In this document: positions 1 through 8,551 of the stretch, one piece after another
How the letters are laid out: the number at the start of each line of letters is the position of its first letter
How positions within the stretch are numbered: the first letter of the stretch is position 1
From: Thauera sp. JM12B12
Lineage (GTDB): Bacteria; Pseudomonadota; Gammaproteobacteria; Burkholderiales; Rhodocyclaceae
Assembly (NCBI RefSeq): GCF_039614725.1
Contig: NZ_CP154859.1
Coordinates: 744,001-808,000 of the forward strand
DNA: 64,000 nucleotides
Direction of reading: 5' to 3'
Notes under the pieces: generated by a model
What the model saw: only the letters and a program-made list of their open reading frames with translations
Told to the model about the DNA's origin: nothing
Databases searched by the model: none
Made by a program: the position numbers and the translations under genes

Positions 1-493
1 GGTTCTTCGGATCCCACTGCCCGAACTCGTCGCGGAAGCTCATGATCCGCTCCTTCGCGCGCGCCTTCTCCTCGTCGCGGCGGGCGCCGCCGATGCAGGC
101 GTCGAAGCCGAACTCCTCGATCGCCTCCAGCAGCGTCACCGACTGGTGCTTGTTGCGCGACTCGCCCGCGTGCTTGAGCACCACGGTGCCGCGCGCCATC
201 GAGTCCTCCACCGAGCGCACGATCAGGCGCTCGCCCAGCTCGGCGGCGCGCTTGTCGCGGAAGTCGGTCACTTCCTTGTAGTTGTGGCCGGTGTCGATGT
301 GCATCAGCGGGAAGGGGAAGCGGCCCGGGCGGAAGGCCTTCTCGGCCAGGCGCAGCAGGCAGATCGAATCCTTGCCGCCGGAGAACAGCAGCACCGGGTT
401 GGAACACTGGCCGGCGACCTCGCGCAGGATGTGGATGGCTTCGGCTTCGAGCCAGTCGAGGTGGGACAGCGTCTGTTTGGTCAGCGTCGACAT
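1..493 (-). CDS. cysD: Sulfate adenylyltransferase subunit 2 (partial, runs off the left edge)
   Basis: CysD is the ATP pyrophosphatase-type catalytic subunit of ATP sulfurylase. With the GTPase CysN it activates sulfate to adenosine 5'-phosphosulfate in the cytoplasm. The visible 164 residues begin MSTLTKQTLSHLDWLEAEAI. They carry the PP-loop SGGKDS at residues 38-43, followed by the family signatures HIDTGHNYKE and ARRDEEKARAKERI. The C-terminal half lies beyond base 1, where cysN would be expected. It is the last visible gene of the minus-strand cys cluster and is separated from cysH by about 240 bp holding a REP doublet. The family assignment is secure. Confidence 0.95.
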   Translation of the reverse strand, partial: MSTLTKQTLSHLDWLEAEAIHILREVAGQCSNPVLLFSGGKDSICLLRLAEKAFRPGRFPFPLMHIDTGHNYKEVTDFRDKRAAELGERLIVRSVEDSMARGTVVLKHAGESRNKHQSVTLLEAIEEFGFDACIGGARRDEEKARAKERIMSFRDEFGQWDPKN

Positions 494-633
494 GATGTTT
501 TTTACCGTTGCGGATGCTTGATCTGATGCGTTCTGAAGGCGCGCAGCGCAGCCTTGAGGCCGGCACGCAGGGCGCAGAGGCGGTACTGCAGGCTGCGGCG
601 GGGCGTGCCAGTGCTGTGGTGGGCGATGGTGCT

Positions 634-702
634 GTGGGAGCGGGCTTGCCCGCGATTTTCGGCGTGCTCGGGGGCTGCATTCGCGGGCAAGCCCGCTCCC
701 AC
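634..702. repeat. REP doublet (REPIN-like inverted repeat), copy 1
   Basis: The unit GTGGGAGCGGGCTTGCCCGC at about 634-653 is answered by its inverted copy at about 680-702, with a loop of roughly 25 bases. The same unit recurs at four other intergenic places in the window. It closely resembles the REP sequences of Pseudomonas. It lies in the 240-bp gap between cysH and cysD, so the cys mRNA would carry a strong hairpin there. I see nothing else in that gap. Confidence 0.85.
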
Positions 703-733
703 GGGGTGAGCCGCATTCGCGGGCCAGGTGTCC

Positions 734-1498
734 TTACTTGACATGGAGGCCGCACTCCTTGGTTTCGGGGTTCTCCCACCACCAGCGGCCGGCGCGCACG
801 TCCTCGCCGACGGCGATCGCGCGCGTGCAGGGCGCGCAGCCGATGCTGGGGTAGAACTGCTCGTGGAGTGCGTTGTAGGGCACCTCGTTGATCCGGATAT
901 AGGCCCACACCTCGGTTTCGGTCCAGTCCGACAGCGGGTTGAGCTTCTCCAGGCCGTTCGCGGCGTCGAACTCGCGCACCGGCAGGCCGGCGCGGGTGAC
1001 CGACTGCGCGGCGCGCAGACCGGTGATCCAGGCCTTGCGGCCGGCGAGCGCGCGGCGCAGCGGTTCCATCTTGCGCACGCCGCAGCAGGCCTTGCGCAGC
1101 TCGACCGAGTCGTAGAAGGCGTTGATGCCATGCGCGCGCACGTAGGCCTCGACCGCGCCGGCGTCGGGGAAGTAGATCTCGAGCTTCGCGCCGTAGCGGC
1201 GCTCGACCTCGCCGATCAGGCTGTAGGTCTCCGCAGGCAGGCGGCCGGTGTCGAGCGAGAAGACGGTGATCGGTAGTTCGTGCGACAGGATCAGGTCGGT
1301 CAGGACCATGTCTTCGGCGCCGAAGCTGTTGGCGAAGGCGAGCTCGCCCTTGGTGCCGAACTCGCCCACGGCCTCGCGCAGCAGGGCGACCGCTGCGGCG
1401 GCCTTGGCGCCGACGGTGGCGCGCAGGGCGTCGGTCAGGGGCGGACGGATGGCGGGGTTCGCGGCCGCCGGACGAAGGATCGACACGCTCGCGTTCAT
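734..1498 (-). CDS. cysH: Phosphoadenylyl/adenylyl-sulfate reductase (APS reductase type)
   Basis: The 254-residue enzyme reduces activated sulfate to sulfite in the cytoplasm. The adenylyl-binding region SFGAEDM is at 58-64. Four cysteines (CC at 138-139, C221 and C224 in CAPCTR) match the 4Fe-4S cluster pattern of bacterial APS reductases, which the PAPS-specific enterobacterial CysH lacks. The redox-active cysteine of the C-terminal ECGLH motif is C249. APS is therefore the likely substrate, and no APS kinase is needed. The ATG at 1498 overlaps the DUF934 stop by 4 nt, indicating translational coupling. A longer open frame upstream is read-through inside DUF934. Confidence 0.95.
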   Translation of the reverse strand: MNASVSILRPAAANPAIRPPLTDALRATVGAKAAAAVALLREAVGEFGTKGELAFANSFGAEDMVLTDLILSHELPITVFSLDTGRLPAETYSLIGEVERRYGAKLEIYFPDAGAVEAYVRAHGINAFYDSVELRKACCGVRKMEPLRRALAGRKAWITGLRAAQSVTRAGLPVREFDAANGLEKLNPLSDWTETEVWAYIRINEVPYNALHEQFYPSIGCAPCTRAIAVGEDVRAGRWWWENPETKECGLHVK

Positions 1499-2049
1499 GC
1501 CTGCACCTGCGGACCGGCGCCGCGCTCGATGCGGCGGAACAGCGGCAGCGGGTGTTTCACCGACTGCTGGTAGGGCTGGGTGAAGTCGTCGATGCTGGCA
1601 ATGGCCGCCTCGAGCTGGGCGTCCGTGTAGCGGTCGGCGCGCGGCTGCAGGGCATCGAAACCGCAGCGCGTCATGTAGTTGAACTGGTCGCGCAGCACTT
1701 CGCCGATTGCGCGCAGCTCGCCCTGGTAGCCGTAGCGCTTGCGCAGCAGGGTGGCAGCGGAATAGCTGCGGCCGTCGGTGAACTTGGGGAAGTGCAGGCC
1801 GATCACCTGCAGATCCTGAAGGTGATCGGCGAGCGCCGCTGCATCCTCGCCCGCAGCCAGCCACACGCCCACCTCGCCGCTGCGCGCACGCGCCAGCAGC
1901 GCGTCGCGGCGCGCCTGCCAGACGGCAAGTGGCACCAGAACACGGCCGGCGGGTACGGCGATATCGGCGGCGACCTCGCCCTCGGCGAGGCTCACGACCA
2001 GGCGCGCATCTTCGATGACGCGGCCGTTCTTGATGATCTTGTCAGACAT
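1495..2049 (-). CDS. DUF934 family protein, sulfite-reduction accessory
   Basis: This 184-residue protein begins MSDKIIKNGRVIEDA and matches the DUF934 family (known by recall of its conserved KF.DGRSYS and LR.R.GY.GELRA.G signatures, seen here as KFTDGRSYSA and LRKRYGYQGELRAIGEVL). The family is almost always found between cysI and cysH in proteobacteria, as here. Its biochemical role is not established; a role in sulfite reductase assembly or electron supply is inferred from context only. Its start overlaps the end of cysI by 8 nt and its end overlaps cysH by 4 nt. I chose the internal ATG at 2049 because the 11 upstream residues read into the cysI tail. Confidence 0.88.
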   Translation of the reverse strand: MSDKIIKNGRVIEDARLVVSLAEGEVAADIAVPAGRVLVPLAVWQARRDALLARARSGEVGVWLAAGEDAAALADHLQDLQVIGLHFPKFTDGRSYSAATLLRKRYGYQGELRAIGEVLRDQFNYMTRCGFDALQPRADRYTDAQLEAAIASIDDFTQPYQQSVKHPLPLFRRIERGAGPQVQA

Positions 2050-3721
2050 GGGCGGCTTTCCTTTGCGACTGGCGTTCGGCATAGACGCGGGTCTTGAACG
2101 ATTCGACCCCGATGCGGCGCACGGTGTCGATGAAGCGCTCGTCCTCCTCGCGGTGGTCGATGTAGTTGTTGACCAGGGACGTGATCACGTCGGGCATCTC
2201 GGCGGCGGCGAAGGACGGGCCGATCACCTTGCCGAGCGCGGCGTCGTTGCCCTGGCTGCCGCCGATCGTCACCTGGTAGAACTCCTCGCCGTTCTTGTCG
2301 ACACCCAGGATGCCGATGTGGCCGACGTGGTGGTGCCCGCAGGCGTTCATGCAGCCGGAGATGTTGATCTCGATGTCGCCGATGTCGAACAGGTAGTCGA
2401 GGTTGTCGAAGCGGTCCTGGATGGCGTTGGCGATCGGGATCGACTTGGCGTTGGCGAGCGCGCAGAAGTCCCCGCCCGGACAGGCGATGATGTCGGTGAG
2501 CAGGCCGATGTTGGGTGTGGCCAGCCCGATCGCGCGCGCGTCCTGCCACAGCCGATGAAGGTCGGCCTCGCGCACGCTGGCGAGCACGATGTTCTGTTCG
2601 TGGGTGCTGCGCACTTCGCCGAAGCTGTAGCGGTCGGCGAGCTCGGCGACGGCATCGAACTGGTCGGCGGTGAGGTCGCCCGGTGCCACGCCGTAGGGCT
2701 TGAGCGACAGCACCACGCTGGCGTAGCCGCTCACCCGGTGGGCACGCACGTTGCGCCGGGCCCAGGCGGCGAAGGCCTTGTCCTCGGTAAGCCGGGCGCG
2801 ATAGCCGGCGTCCTGCGCCAGCGCGTCCAGCACCGGGTCGTTGAAGCGTCCTGCGACGCGTTCGATCTCGGCCTGAGTGAGCGTGGACGGGCCGTCCTTG
2901 AGGTGGGCGAACTCCGCCTCGACCTGGCGCGCGAACTCGGGCACGCCGAGCGCCTTCACCAGGATCTTGATGCGCGCCTTGTAGGCGTTGTCGCGGCGGC
3001 CGTGCTGGTTGTAGACGCGCAGGACGGCCTCGCAGTAGTTGAGGATCTGCTGCCAGGGCACGAAGGCGGCGACTTCCTCGCCGATGATCGGCGTGCGGCC
3101 GAGGCCGCCGCCCACCAGCACGCGAAAGCCCAGCTCGCCCGCAGTGTTGTGCACGATGTCGAGGCCGATGTCGTGCACCTGGATCACCGCCCGGTCTTCC
3201 TCCGCGCCATTGACCGCGATCTTGAACTTGCGCGGCAGGAAGGCGAACTCGGGATGGAAGGTGCTCCACTGGCGCAGGATCTCGCACCATGGGCGCGGAT
3301 CGACGCGCTCGTCGGCGGCGACGCCCGCGAAGGGGTCGGCGGTCACGTTGCGGATGCAGTTGCCCGAGGTCTGGATGGCGTGCATCTGCACCTTGGCCAG
3401 CAGGTCGAGGATCTCGGGCACGTCTTCGAGGCGCGGCCAGTTGAACTGCACGTTCTGGCGCGTTGTGATGTGGCCGTAGCCGCGATCGTAGGTGCGCGCG
3501 ATGTGGCCGAGGGTGCGCAGCTGCTTCGAGTTGAGGTTGCCGTAGGGCACGGCGATGCGCAGCATCGGTGCGTGGCGCTGGATGTAAAGGCCGTTCTGCA
3601 GGCGCACCGGGCGGAACTCGTCTTCGCTGAGCTCTCCGGCCAGATAGCGGCGCGTCTGGTCGGCGAACTGTGCGACGCGCTCATCGACGAGGCGCTGGTC
3701 GTATTCGTCGTATTGGTACAT
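2042..3721 (-). CDS. cysI: Sulfite reductase hemoprotein subunit
   Basis: The 559-residue enzyme carries out the six-electron reduction of sulfite to sulfide. The C-terminal siroheme/4Fe-4S ligands are clear: C414 and C420 in ACPGGDFC, and C457 and C461 in SGCMNACG followed by HHH. The N-terminal half has the ferredoxin-like nitrite/sulfite reductase repeats (RLQNGLYIQRHAPMLRIAVP, TTRQNVQFNW). No cysJ flavoprotein gene is adjacent in the window, so the electron donor is not evident here. The gene lies 52 bp downstream of the TSUP permease and overlaps DUF934 by 8 nt, so it is probably part of one cys transcript starting near 4.6 kb. Confidence 0.95.
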   Translation of the reverse strand: MYQYDEYDQRLVDERVAQFADQTRRYLAGELSEDEFRPVRLQNGLYIQRHAPMLRIAVPYGNLNSKQLRTLGHIARTYDRGYGHITTRQNVQFNWPRLEDVPEILDLLAKVQMHAIQTSGNCIRNVTADPFAGVAADERVDPRPWCEILRQWSTFHPEFAFLPRKFKIAVNGAEEDRAVIQVHDIGLDIVHNTAGELGFRVLVGGGLGRTPIIGEEVAAFVPWQQILNYCEAVLRVYNQHGRRDNAYKARIKILVKALGVPEFARQVEAEFAHLKDGPSTLTQAEIERVAGRFNDPVLDALAQDAGYRARLTEDKAFAAWARRNVRAHRVSGYASVVLSLKPYGVAPGDLTADQFDAVAELADRYSFGEVRSTHEQNIVLASVREADLHRLWQDARAIGLATPNIGLLTDIIACPGGDFCALANAKSIPIANAIQDRFDNLDYLFDIGDIEINISGCMNACGHHHVGHIGILGVDKNGEEFYQVTIGGSQGNDAALGKVIGPSFAAAEMPDVITSLVNNYIDHREEDERFIDTVRRIGVESFKTRVYAERQSQRKAAHV

Positions 3722-3773
3722 GCGTGTTCTCTCTGGTGGGTTCTTCTGTTCGGGGCGGGGGCGGCGGTGTCGG

Positions 3774-4556
3774 TCAGTGGGCCATCAGCTTGGCGCCGAC
3801 CAGGACCAGCATCGTGGCCAGGATCGGGCGCAGGATGCGGTCGGGCACCTTGGTCGAGATGTGGCTGCCGAGCCAGATGCCGGGCAGCGAACCGACCAGC
3901 AGGCTGCCCAGCAGCAACCAGTCGACGCTGCCGAGGAACCAGTGGCCGATGCCGGCGACCGCGGTAAGCGGCACCGCGTGGGCGATGTCCGAGCCGACGA
4001 TGCGCAGGGCGGGCATTGCCGGATAAAGAAAGAATAGTGCAGTGACGCCGAGTGCGCCGGCGCCCACCGAGGAGATCGACACCAGGACGCCGAGGATGGC
4101 GCCGGTGAGGATGGTCAGGCGGGCGGTGCGCGCCGGATCTTCCGGGCGGCCGCCGGAGCGGGCCGCCGCATAGGCCTGGATGCGCTTGCGGAAGATGAGC
4201 GCGATCGCGGTCAGCACCAGGGCGACGCCAAGCGCGACCTGGATCAGGTGCGCCGCGCCCTCGATGCCGCCCGGCGCCAGCCAGCCGACGAGCGCCAGCG
4301 TGATCGCCGCCGCCGGCAGGCTACCGGTGGCGAGCAGGCGGGTGATCTTCCAGTCCACCGTGCCCTTGAGGCCATGCGCCAGGGTGCCGCCGGCCTTGGT
4401 GATCGCGGCGTAGAGCAGGTCGGTGCCGACCGCCACCGAGGGGTGGATGCCGAACATCAGCACCAGCAGCGGCGTCATCAAAGAACCGCCCCCAACGCCG
4501 GTCAGACCGACGATGGCACCGACTGCGAAACCGGCGATGGTGTAGGCGAAGTCCAT
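3774..4556 (-). CDS. TSUP-family (TauE/SafE) permease
   Basis: This 260-residue inner-membrane protein consists of about eight hydrophobic segments. It has the glycine-rich family motif GLTGVGGGSLMTPLL near residues 18-32 and its second-half counterpart SISSVGAGALGVTALFFLYP. Members move sulfite, sulfonates or sulfate. As first gene of the cys cluster it could import sulfate (as the TSUP-type CysZ of Corynebacterium is believed to do) or export excess sulfite; the sequence does not decide between them. The ATG at 4556 is preceded by AGGAG at 8-nt spacing, better than upstream options. Confidence 0.88.
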   Translation of the reverse strand: MDFAYTIAGFAVGAIVGLTGVGGGSLMTPLLVLMFGIHPSVAVGTDLLYAAITKAGGTLAHGLKGTVDWKITRLLATGSLPAAAITLALVGWLAPGGIEGAAHLIQVALGVALVLTAIALIFRKRIQAYAAARSGGRPEDPARTARLTILTGAILGVLVSISSVGAGALGVTALFFLYPAMPALRIVGSDIAHAVPLTAVAGIGHWFLGSVDWLLLGSLLVGSLPGIWLGSHISTKVPDRILRPILATMLVLVGAKLMAH

Positions 4557-4660
4557 TTGATCCGCTCCTGGATGGTGCGGCGCATCGTAAGGACTTCGTT
4601 TAAGCACAAGAAGCGGTTTATGGTTAGACTTTAAGAACTCGTTGTTATATGTGAGCGATC
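4557..4660. promoter_or_regulatory. Divergent regulatory region between the cys operon and cysB
   Basis: These 104 bp separate the divergently transcribed permease/cys cluster and cysB. The cysB-proximal part (about 4585-4660) is clearly AT-richer than its surroundings, with runs such as TTTAAGAACTCGTTGTTATA. CysB-type regulators bind poorly conserved AT-rich sites, so CysB control of both directions is plausible. I could not identify a convincing -35/-10 pair. Confidence 0.55.
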
Positions 4661-5602
4661 ATGAACCTCCAGCAACTGCGTTACGTGCATGAAGTCGCCC
4701 GTCGCGGGCTCAACGTGTCCGAGGCCGCTGATGCGCTGTTCACCTCGCAGCCCGGGGTCTCCAAGCAGATCCGCCTGCTCGAGTCCGAGCTCGGCATCGA
4801 GATCTTCACCCGCCACGGCAAGCGTCTGGTCGCCGTCACCGAGCCCGGCCAGGCCGTGCTGGCGATCGCCGAGCGTGTGCTGCGCGACCTCGACAACCTG
4901 CAGCAGGTGGGCGACGAGTTCGCCAACGAGGCGGTCGGCAGCCTGTCGATCGCCACCACCCACACCCAGGCGCGCTACGTGCTGCCCGACGTGATCCGCC
5001 GCTTCATGCAGCGCTACCCGCAGGTCAAGCTCGAACTGCACCAGGGCAATCCGCGCCAGGTGTGCGACATGGTGCTCGACGGCACCGCCGACATCGCGAT
5101 CGCCACCGAGGCCATCGCCGAGTATGACGACCTGGTGATGCTGCCCTGCTACCAGTGGAACCGCTGCGTGGTCGCCACTCCGCGCCATCCCATCCTCAAG
5201 GCCTCGCCGCTCACGCTCGAGGAGATCGCGCGCTATCCCTTGATCACCTACGACGACGCCTTCACCGGTCGCGGCCAGATCAACAAGGCCTTCCTCGGCC
5301 GTGGCCTCAAGCCCCGGGTGGTGCTCTCGGCGATCGACTCGGACGTGATCAAGAAGTACGTCGAGATGGATCTCGGCATCGGCATCCTCGCGCGCATGGC
5401 CTACGACCCCGCCGAGGATCGCAAGCTCGGCATGATCGACGCGGCCCATCTGTTCGAATCGAGCACGACCCGGATCGGGCTGCGCAAGCGCGCCTGGCTG
5501 CGCGCCTATGTGTATGCCTTCATCGAGGGCTTCGCGCCGCATCTGTCGCGGCGCATGGTGGAGCTCGCGCTCGCCGGCGGCGGCACCGATCCGGGGCTGT
5601 GA
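4661..5602 (+). CDS. cysB: LysR-type regulator of cysteine biosynthesis CysB
   Basis: The 313-residue protein is a LysR-type transcription factor. The N-terminal winged helix-turn-helix covers residues 1-60 (MNLQQLRYVHEVARRGLNVS, TSQPGVSKQIRLLESELG) and the remainder is the inducer-binding domain. CysB/Cbl subfamily features include the T-H-T-Q-A-R-Y-V-L-P stretch near residue 100 and the WNRCVVATPRHPIL region. Known CysB proteins sense N-acetylserine/O-acetylserine and activate sulfate assimilation genes. Its divergent position next to the cys cluster supports that assignment. A REP doublet follows the stop codon. Confidence 0.92.
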   Translation: MNLQQLRYVHEVARRGLNVSEAADALFTSQPGVSKQIRLLESELGIEIFTRHGKRLVAVTEPGQAVLAIAERVLRDLDNLQQVGDEFANEAVGSLSIATTHTQARYVLPDVIRRFMQRYPQVKLELHQGNPRQVCDMVLDGTADIAIATEAIAEYDDLVMLPCYQWNRCVVATPRHPILKASPLTLEEIARYPLITYDDAFTGRGQINKAFLGRGLKPRVVLSAIDSDVIKKYVEMDLGIGILARMAYDPAEDRKLGMIDAAHLFESSTTRIGLRKRAWLRAYVYAFIEGFAPHLSRRMVELALAGGGTDPGL

Positions 5603-5631
5603 GGTCGTCGGGCGCGCGCGGTCCGGTCCTC

Positions 5632-5701
5632 GTGGGAGCGGGCTCGCCCGCGAATGGTGCATTCCGGACCGCCGCCTTCGCGGGCAAGCCCGCTCCCACG
5701 G
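5632..5701. repeat. REP doublet (REPIN-like inverted repeat), copy 2
   Basis: GTGGGAGCGGGCTCGCCCGC at 5632-5651 faces an inverted copy ending in CCCGCTCCCACGGG at about 5701. It lies between the convergent ends of cysB and the asparaginase gene, and could also terminate transcription from both sides. The left arm has one base change relative to copy 1. Confidence 0.85.
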
Positions 5702-5719
5702 GCGGTCTCCAGGCCTTGA

Positions 5720-6742
5720 TCAGCCGCGATCGAACCAGCGCCGCAGGCGCGCCCCGCGCAGGCCGGCGCCGAGGCCGGCGATCAGGCGCACGCGTGCCTT
5801 GAGCGGATCGAGCGCGCCGGCGTCGAGCCAGTTGGCGCGGGCGGCGTCGTGATGCCGCCGCACGCCGCCGCCGCAACGGCTGGCGAGCACCACCGGGACC
5901 GCGTTGGGCAATTCTTCCAGCGCGGGCCGCCAGGCCTCGGGCAGGCTGGCATTGCCGGGCAGGGCCAGCACCAGGCCGGCCGCCCCGGTGAGCAGCTGGG
6001 CGCGGGCGAGCGCACGCGCCACCGCCGACGCCAGCGCCGGCGAGCTGCCGGCGGCAATGGTGAGCAGCTCCACCGGGGGCAGCACCTGCAGGTCTTCCGG
6101 CAACGCGACGCGGCTGTAGCGCGAGGGCGCGAGCGCATGCAGCGCCGCGTCGCTGGCGAGCGTGGTCAGCGCCCCCTCGTGTGCGAACGCGTCCACCGCC
6201 GAGGGATGGCGCTTGGCCAGCGTCGCCGCGGGCAGGATGCGGTCGCCGATCACCGCGAGCACGCCGGCGCGCGCAGCCGCCGGGCGGCAGGCGAGCTCGA
6301 CCGCCTGGTAGAGGTTGAGCGGGCCGTCGGCCGACAGCGCAGTGGCCGGGCGCATCGCCGCGGTCATCACCACCGGCTTGGTGGTGGCCACGGTGATGCC
6401 GAGGAAATAGGCGGTCTCCTCCAGCGTGTCGGTGCCGTGGGTGATGACGATGCCGTCGACCGCGGGGTCGTCGACCAGGGCCTGCACCCGGCGCGAGAGC
6501 ACCAGCCAGTGCTGCGGCGTCATGTCCTTGCTGTCGATGCCGAAGAGCTGGCGGGCGTCGAGGCGGGCGAGCTCGGCCAGCTGTGGCACGGCGGCGAGCA
6601 GGGCCTCGGGGCCGAGCTGGCCGGCGGTGTAGTCGCGGGTGTCGGTGGCCGAGGCGGCGGTGCCGGCGATGGTGCCGCCGGTGGCCAGCAGCACGATGCG
6701 CGGCTTGTGCAGGATCTGGAGGGCGGTGCGCTGCGGGATCAT
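5720..6742 (-). CDS. L-asparaginase (cytoplasmic, type I/II superfamily)
   Basis: This 340-residue protein hydrolyses L-asparagine to aspartate and ammonia. The first catalytic motif LLATGGTIAG places the nucleophilic threonine at residue 24. The second motif ITHGTDTLEETAYF, with the Thr-Asp pair, comes near residue 105, and MTAAMRP follows. No signal peptide precedes the motif, so a cytoplasmic location is likely. The ATG at 6742 gives the family's usual length; the 34 upstream residues of the open frame are low-quality sequence overlapping the antiporter. The next gene upstream (KefB-like) ends 28 bp away, so co-transcription is possible. Whether it prefers Asn or Gln cannot be seen. Confidence 0.9.
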   Translation of the reverse strand: MIPQRTALQILHKPRIVLLATGGTIAGTAASATDTRDYTAGQLGPEALLAAVPQLAELARLDARQLFGIDSKDMTPQHWLVLSRRVQALVDDPAVDGIVITHGTDTLEETAYFLGITVATTKPVVMTAAMRPATALSADGPLNLYQAVELACRPAAARAGVLAVIGDRILPAATLAKRHPSAVDAFAHEGALTTLASDAALHALAPSRYSRVALPEDLQVLPPVELLTIAAGSSPALASAVARALARAQLLTGAAGLVLALPGNASLPEAWRPALEELPNAVPVVLASRCGGGVRRHHDAARANWLDAGALDPLKARVRLIAGLGAGLRGARLRRWFDRG

Positions 6743-6770
6743 GTCGGCGTGTGGGTTCGTGAGAGGGCGG

Positions 6771-8519
6771 TCAGGCGTGGCCGCTGTCGCGCAGCGCGAC
6801 GATGCGGCGCTCGCGCTCCTGCTCGAGCAGGCGCAGGGCCGCATCGGGCGGCACGCCGAGCGTCTCCAGCACCCAGCCGGTGAGCTTGAGGCTGGATTCG
6901 AGGGGCTCCGGCACCACCACCGAGGCGCCCGCCTCGCGCAGCAGCAGCGCGTGCTTCTCGTCGCGCGCGCGGGCGATCACCCGCAGCATCGGCATCAGCC
7001 GGCGGATGCCCTGCACCGCGTGGATGGCGGCGGCGGTGTGGTCCATGGTCAGCACCACCGCGCGCGCCTGGTCGATGCGCAGCTTGCGCAGCAGCTCGGG
7101 CCGGCTGGCGTCGCCGAACACCAGCGGCACGCCGGCCTTGCGTTGGTGGGCGATGAGCTGGGCGTCGTTCTCGATGGCGACGAAGGCCACGCCCTGCTCG
7201 GCGAGCATCTGCCCGACCATCTGCCCGACGCGGCCATAGCCGGCGATGATGACGTGGCCGCCGAGCTCGCCGACCTCGGTGTCCTCCGGCGCGGGCGGCG
7301 CGGCGCGGCGGTCGATGCCGTCGCCCAGGCTCTGGCCGAGGCGGGCGACCACCGGGGCGACCAGCATCGACACGCCGACCACGATCAGCATGAACTGGCC
7401 CACCTGACGTTCGAGCAGGCCGAGCGTGAGCGCCATGCCGATGACGATGAAGGCGAACTCGCCGCCCTGGCCGAGCAGCAGCCCGCCCTCGGCCGCGCGC
7501 CCCCACGACAGCCCGAAGCCGCGCAGCAGCGCGAACACGATCGCCGCCTTCATCGCCAGCAGGCCAACCACCGAGAGCGGAATCCACAGCGGCTCGGCGA
7601 GCAGCGCGCGCAGGTCGATGCCCATGCCCACCGACATGAAGAACAGGCCCATCAGCAGGCCCTTGAAGGGCTCGATGGTGATCTCGACCTCGTGGCGGAA
7701 CTCGGTCTCGGCGATGATCAGGCCGGCGAGCAGCGCACCGAGCGCCATCGACAGTCCGGCATACCAGGTCAGCGCTGCCACGCCGAGGGTGGTCAGCAGG
7801 GTGAGCGCGGTGAAGGTGTCGGGCTGCCGGTCGACCGCGATCTGGTGGAACAGCGGCCGCACCACGCGGCGGCCGACCAGGTAGATCAGCACCACGGTCA
7901 GCACGCCCTTCACCACCGCGGAGCCGAGCAGGCTGGCGAAGCTGCCCTCGCCGGACGAGGCCCCCAGGATGCTGATCAGCACCAGCAGCGGCACCACCGC
8001 CAGGTCCTGGAACAGCAGGATCGCGAAGGTCGACTGGCCGAGCGGCGTGCCCAGCTCGCGGCGCTGGATCAGCAGCTGCATGACGATCGCGGTCGACGAG
8101 AAGGCCAGCACCACGCCGAGGATCACCGCCGCCTCGATGCCGTTGCCGAACCACAGCGCGAGTGCTCCGACCGCTGCCGCCGACAGCGCCACCTGCAGCC
8201 CGCCGAGGCCGAACACCAGGCGGCGCATCGACCACAGGCGCTCGACCGACATCTCGAGCCCGATCATGAACATCAGGAAGATCACCCCGAGCTCGGCGAG
8301 GAACTCGACGTCCTCCGGGCGGGCGAAGGTGAACCACGACAGCAGCGGCCAGCTCCCGGCGAGCGAGGCCAGGCCGTAGGGGCCGAGCAGCACGCCGACC
8401 GCCAGGAAGCCGAGCACCGGGTTGATGCGCAGCCGCGACAGCAGCGGCATCAGCACGCCGCTGAGGGCGAGGAAGAGGATGGTCTCCTTCAGGAAGGGAA
8501 AGCTGCCGTGGGCGTCCAT
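6771..8519 (-). CDS. CPA2-family monovalent cation:proton antiporter (KefB/YbaL type)
   Basis: The 582-residue inner-membrane protein has an N-terminal Na+/H+ exchanger domain of about 12 helices (residues 10-390). It contains the family signatures FSSTAIVMQLL, LFQDLAVVPLLVL, GALLAGLIIAE and LLLGQGGEFAFIVIG. A Rossmann-type RCK/TrkA-N domain (GYGRVGQMVGQMLAEQG) follows from about residue 407. KefB/KefC relatives are gated potassium efflux systems that protect against electrophiles. No ancillary KefF/KefG oxidoreductase is adjacent, so the gating ligand is unknown. The ATG at 8519 was chosen because it directly precedes the first membrane helix; the open frame upstream is read-through within the ABC transporter gene. 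Confidence 0.9.
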   Translation of the reverse strand: MDAHGSFPFLKETILFLALSGVLMPLLSRLRINPVLGFLAVGVLLGPYGLASLAGSWPLLSWFTFARPEDVEFLAELGVIFLMFMIGLEMSVERLWSMRRLVFGLGGLQVALSAAAVGALALWFGNGIEAAVILGVVLAFSSTAIVMQLLIQRRELGTPLGQSTFAILLFQDLAVVPLLVLISILGASSGEGSFASLLGSAVVKGVLTVVLIYLVGRRVVRPLFHQIAVDRQPDTFTALTLLTTLGVAALTWYAGLSMALGALLAGLIIAETEFRHEVEITIEPFKGLLMGLFFMSVGMGIDLRALLAEPLWIPLSVVGLLAMKAAIVFALLRGFGLSWGRAAEGGLLLGQGGEFAFIVIGMALTLGLLERQVGQFMLIVVGVSMLVAPVVARLGQSLGDGIDRRAAPPAPEDTEVGELGGHVIIAGYGRVGQMVGQMLAEQGVAFVAIENDAQLIAHQRKAGVPLVFGDASRPELLRKLRIDQARAVVLTMDHTAAAIHAVQGIRRLMPMLRVIARARDEKHALLLREAGASVVVPEPLESSLKLTGWVLETLGVPPDAALRLLEQERERRIVALRDSGHA

Positions 8520-8551
8520 GCAGGCGTGCTCGCTCGGAATATCCCTACAGT

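Noticed and set aside
1499..1864. N-terminal extension of cysH to 376 residues
   Set aside because: It overlaps DUF934 in another frame and has no CysH homology. The ATGA junction at 1495-1498 gives the right start.
2015..3967. 650-codon plus-strand open frame opposite cysI
   Set aside because: Low-complexity Asp/Val/Ala/Gly translation typical of antisense to GC-rich genes; cysI on the other strand has all siroheme ligands.
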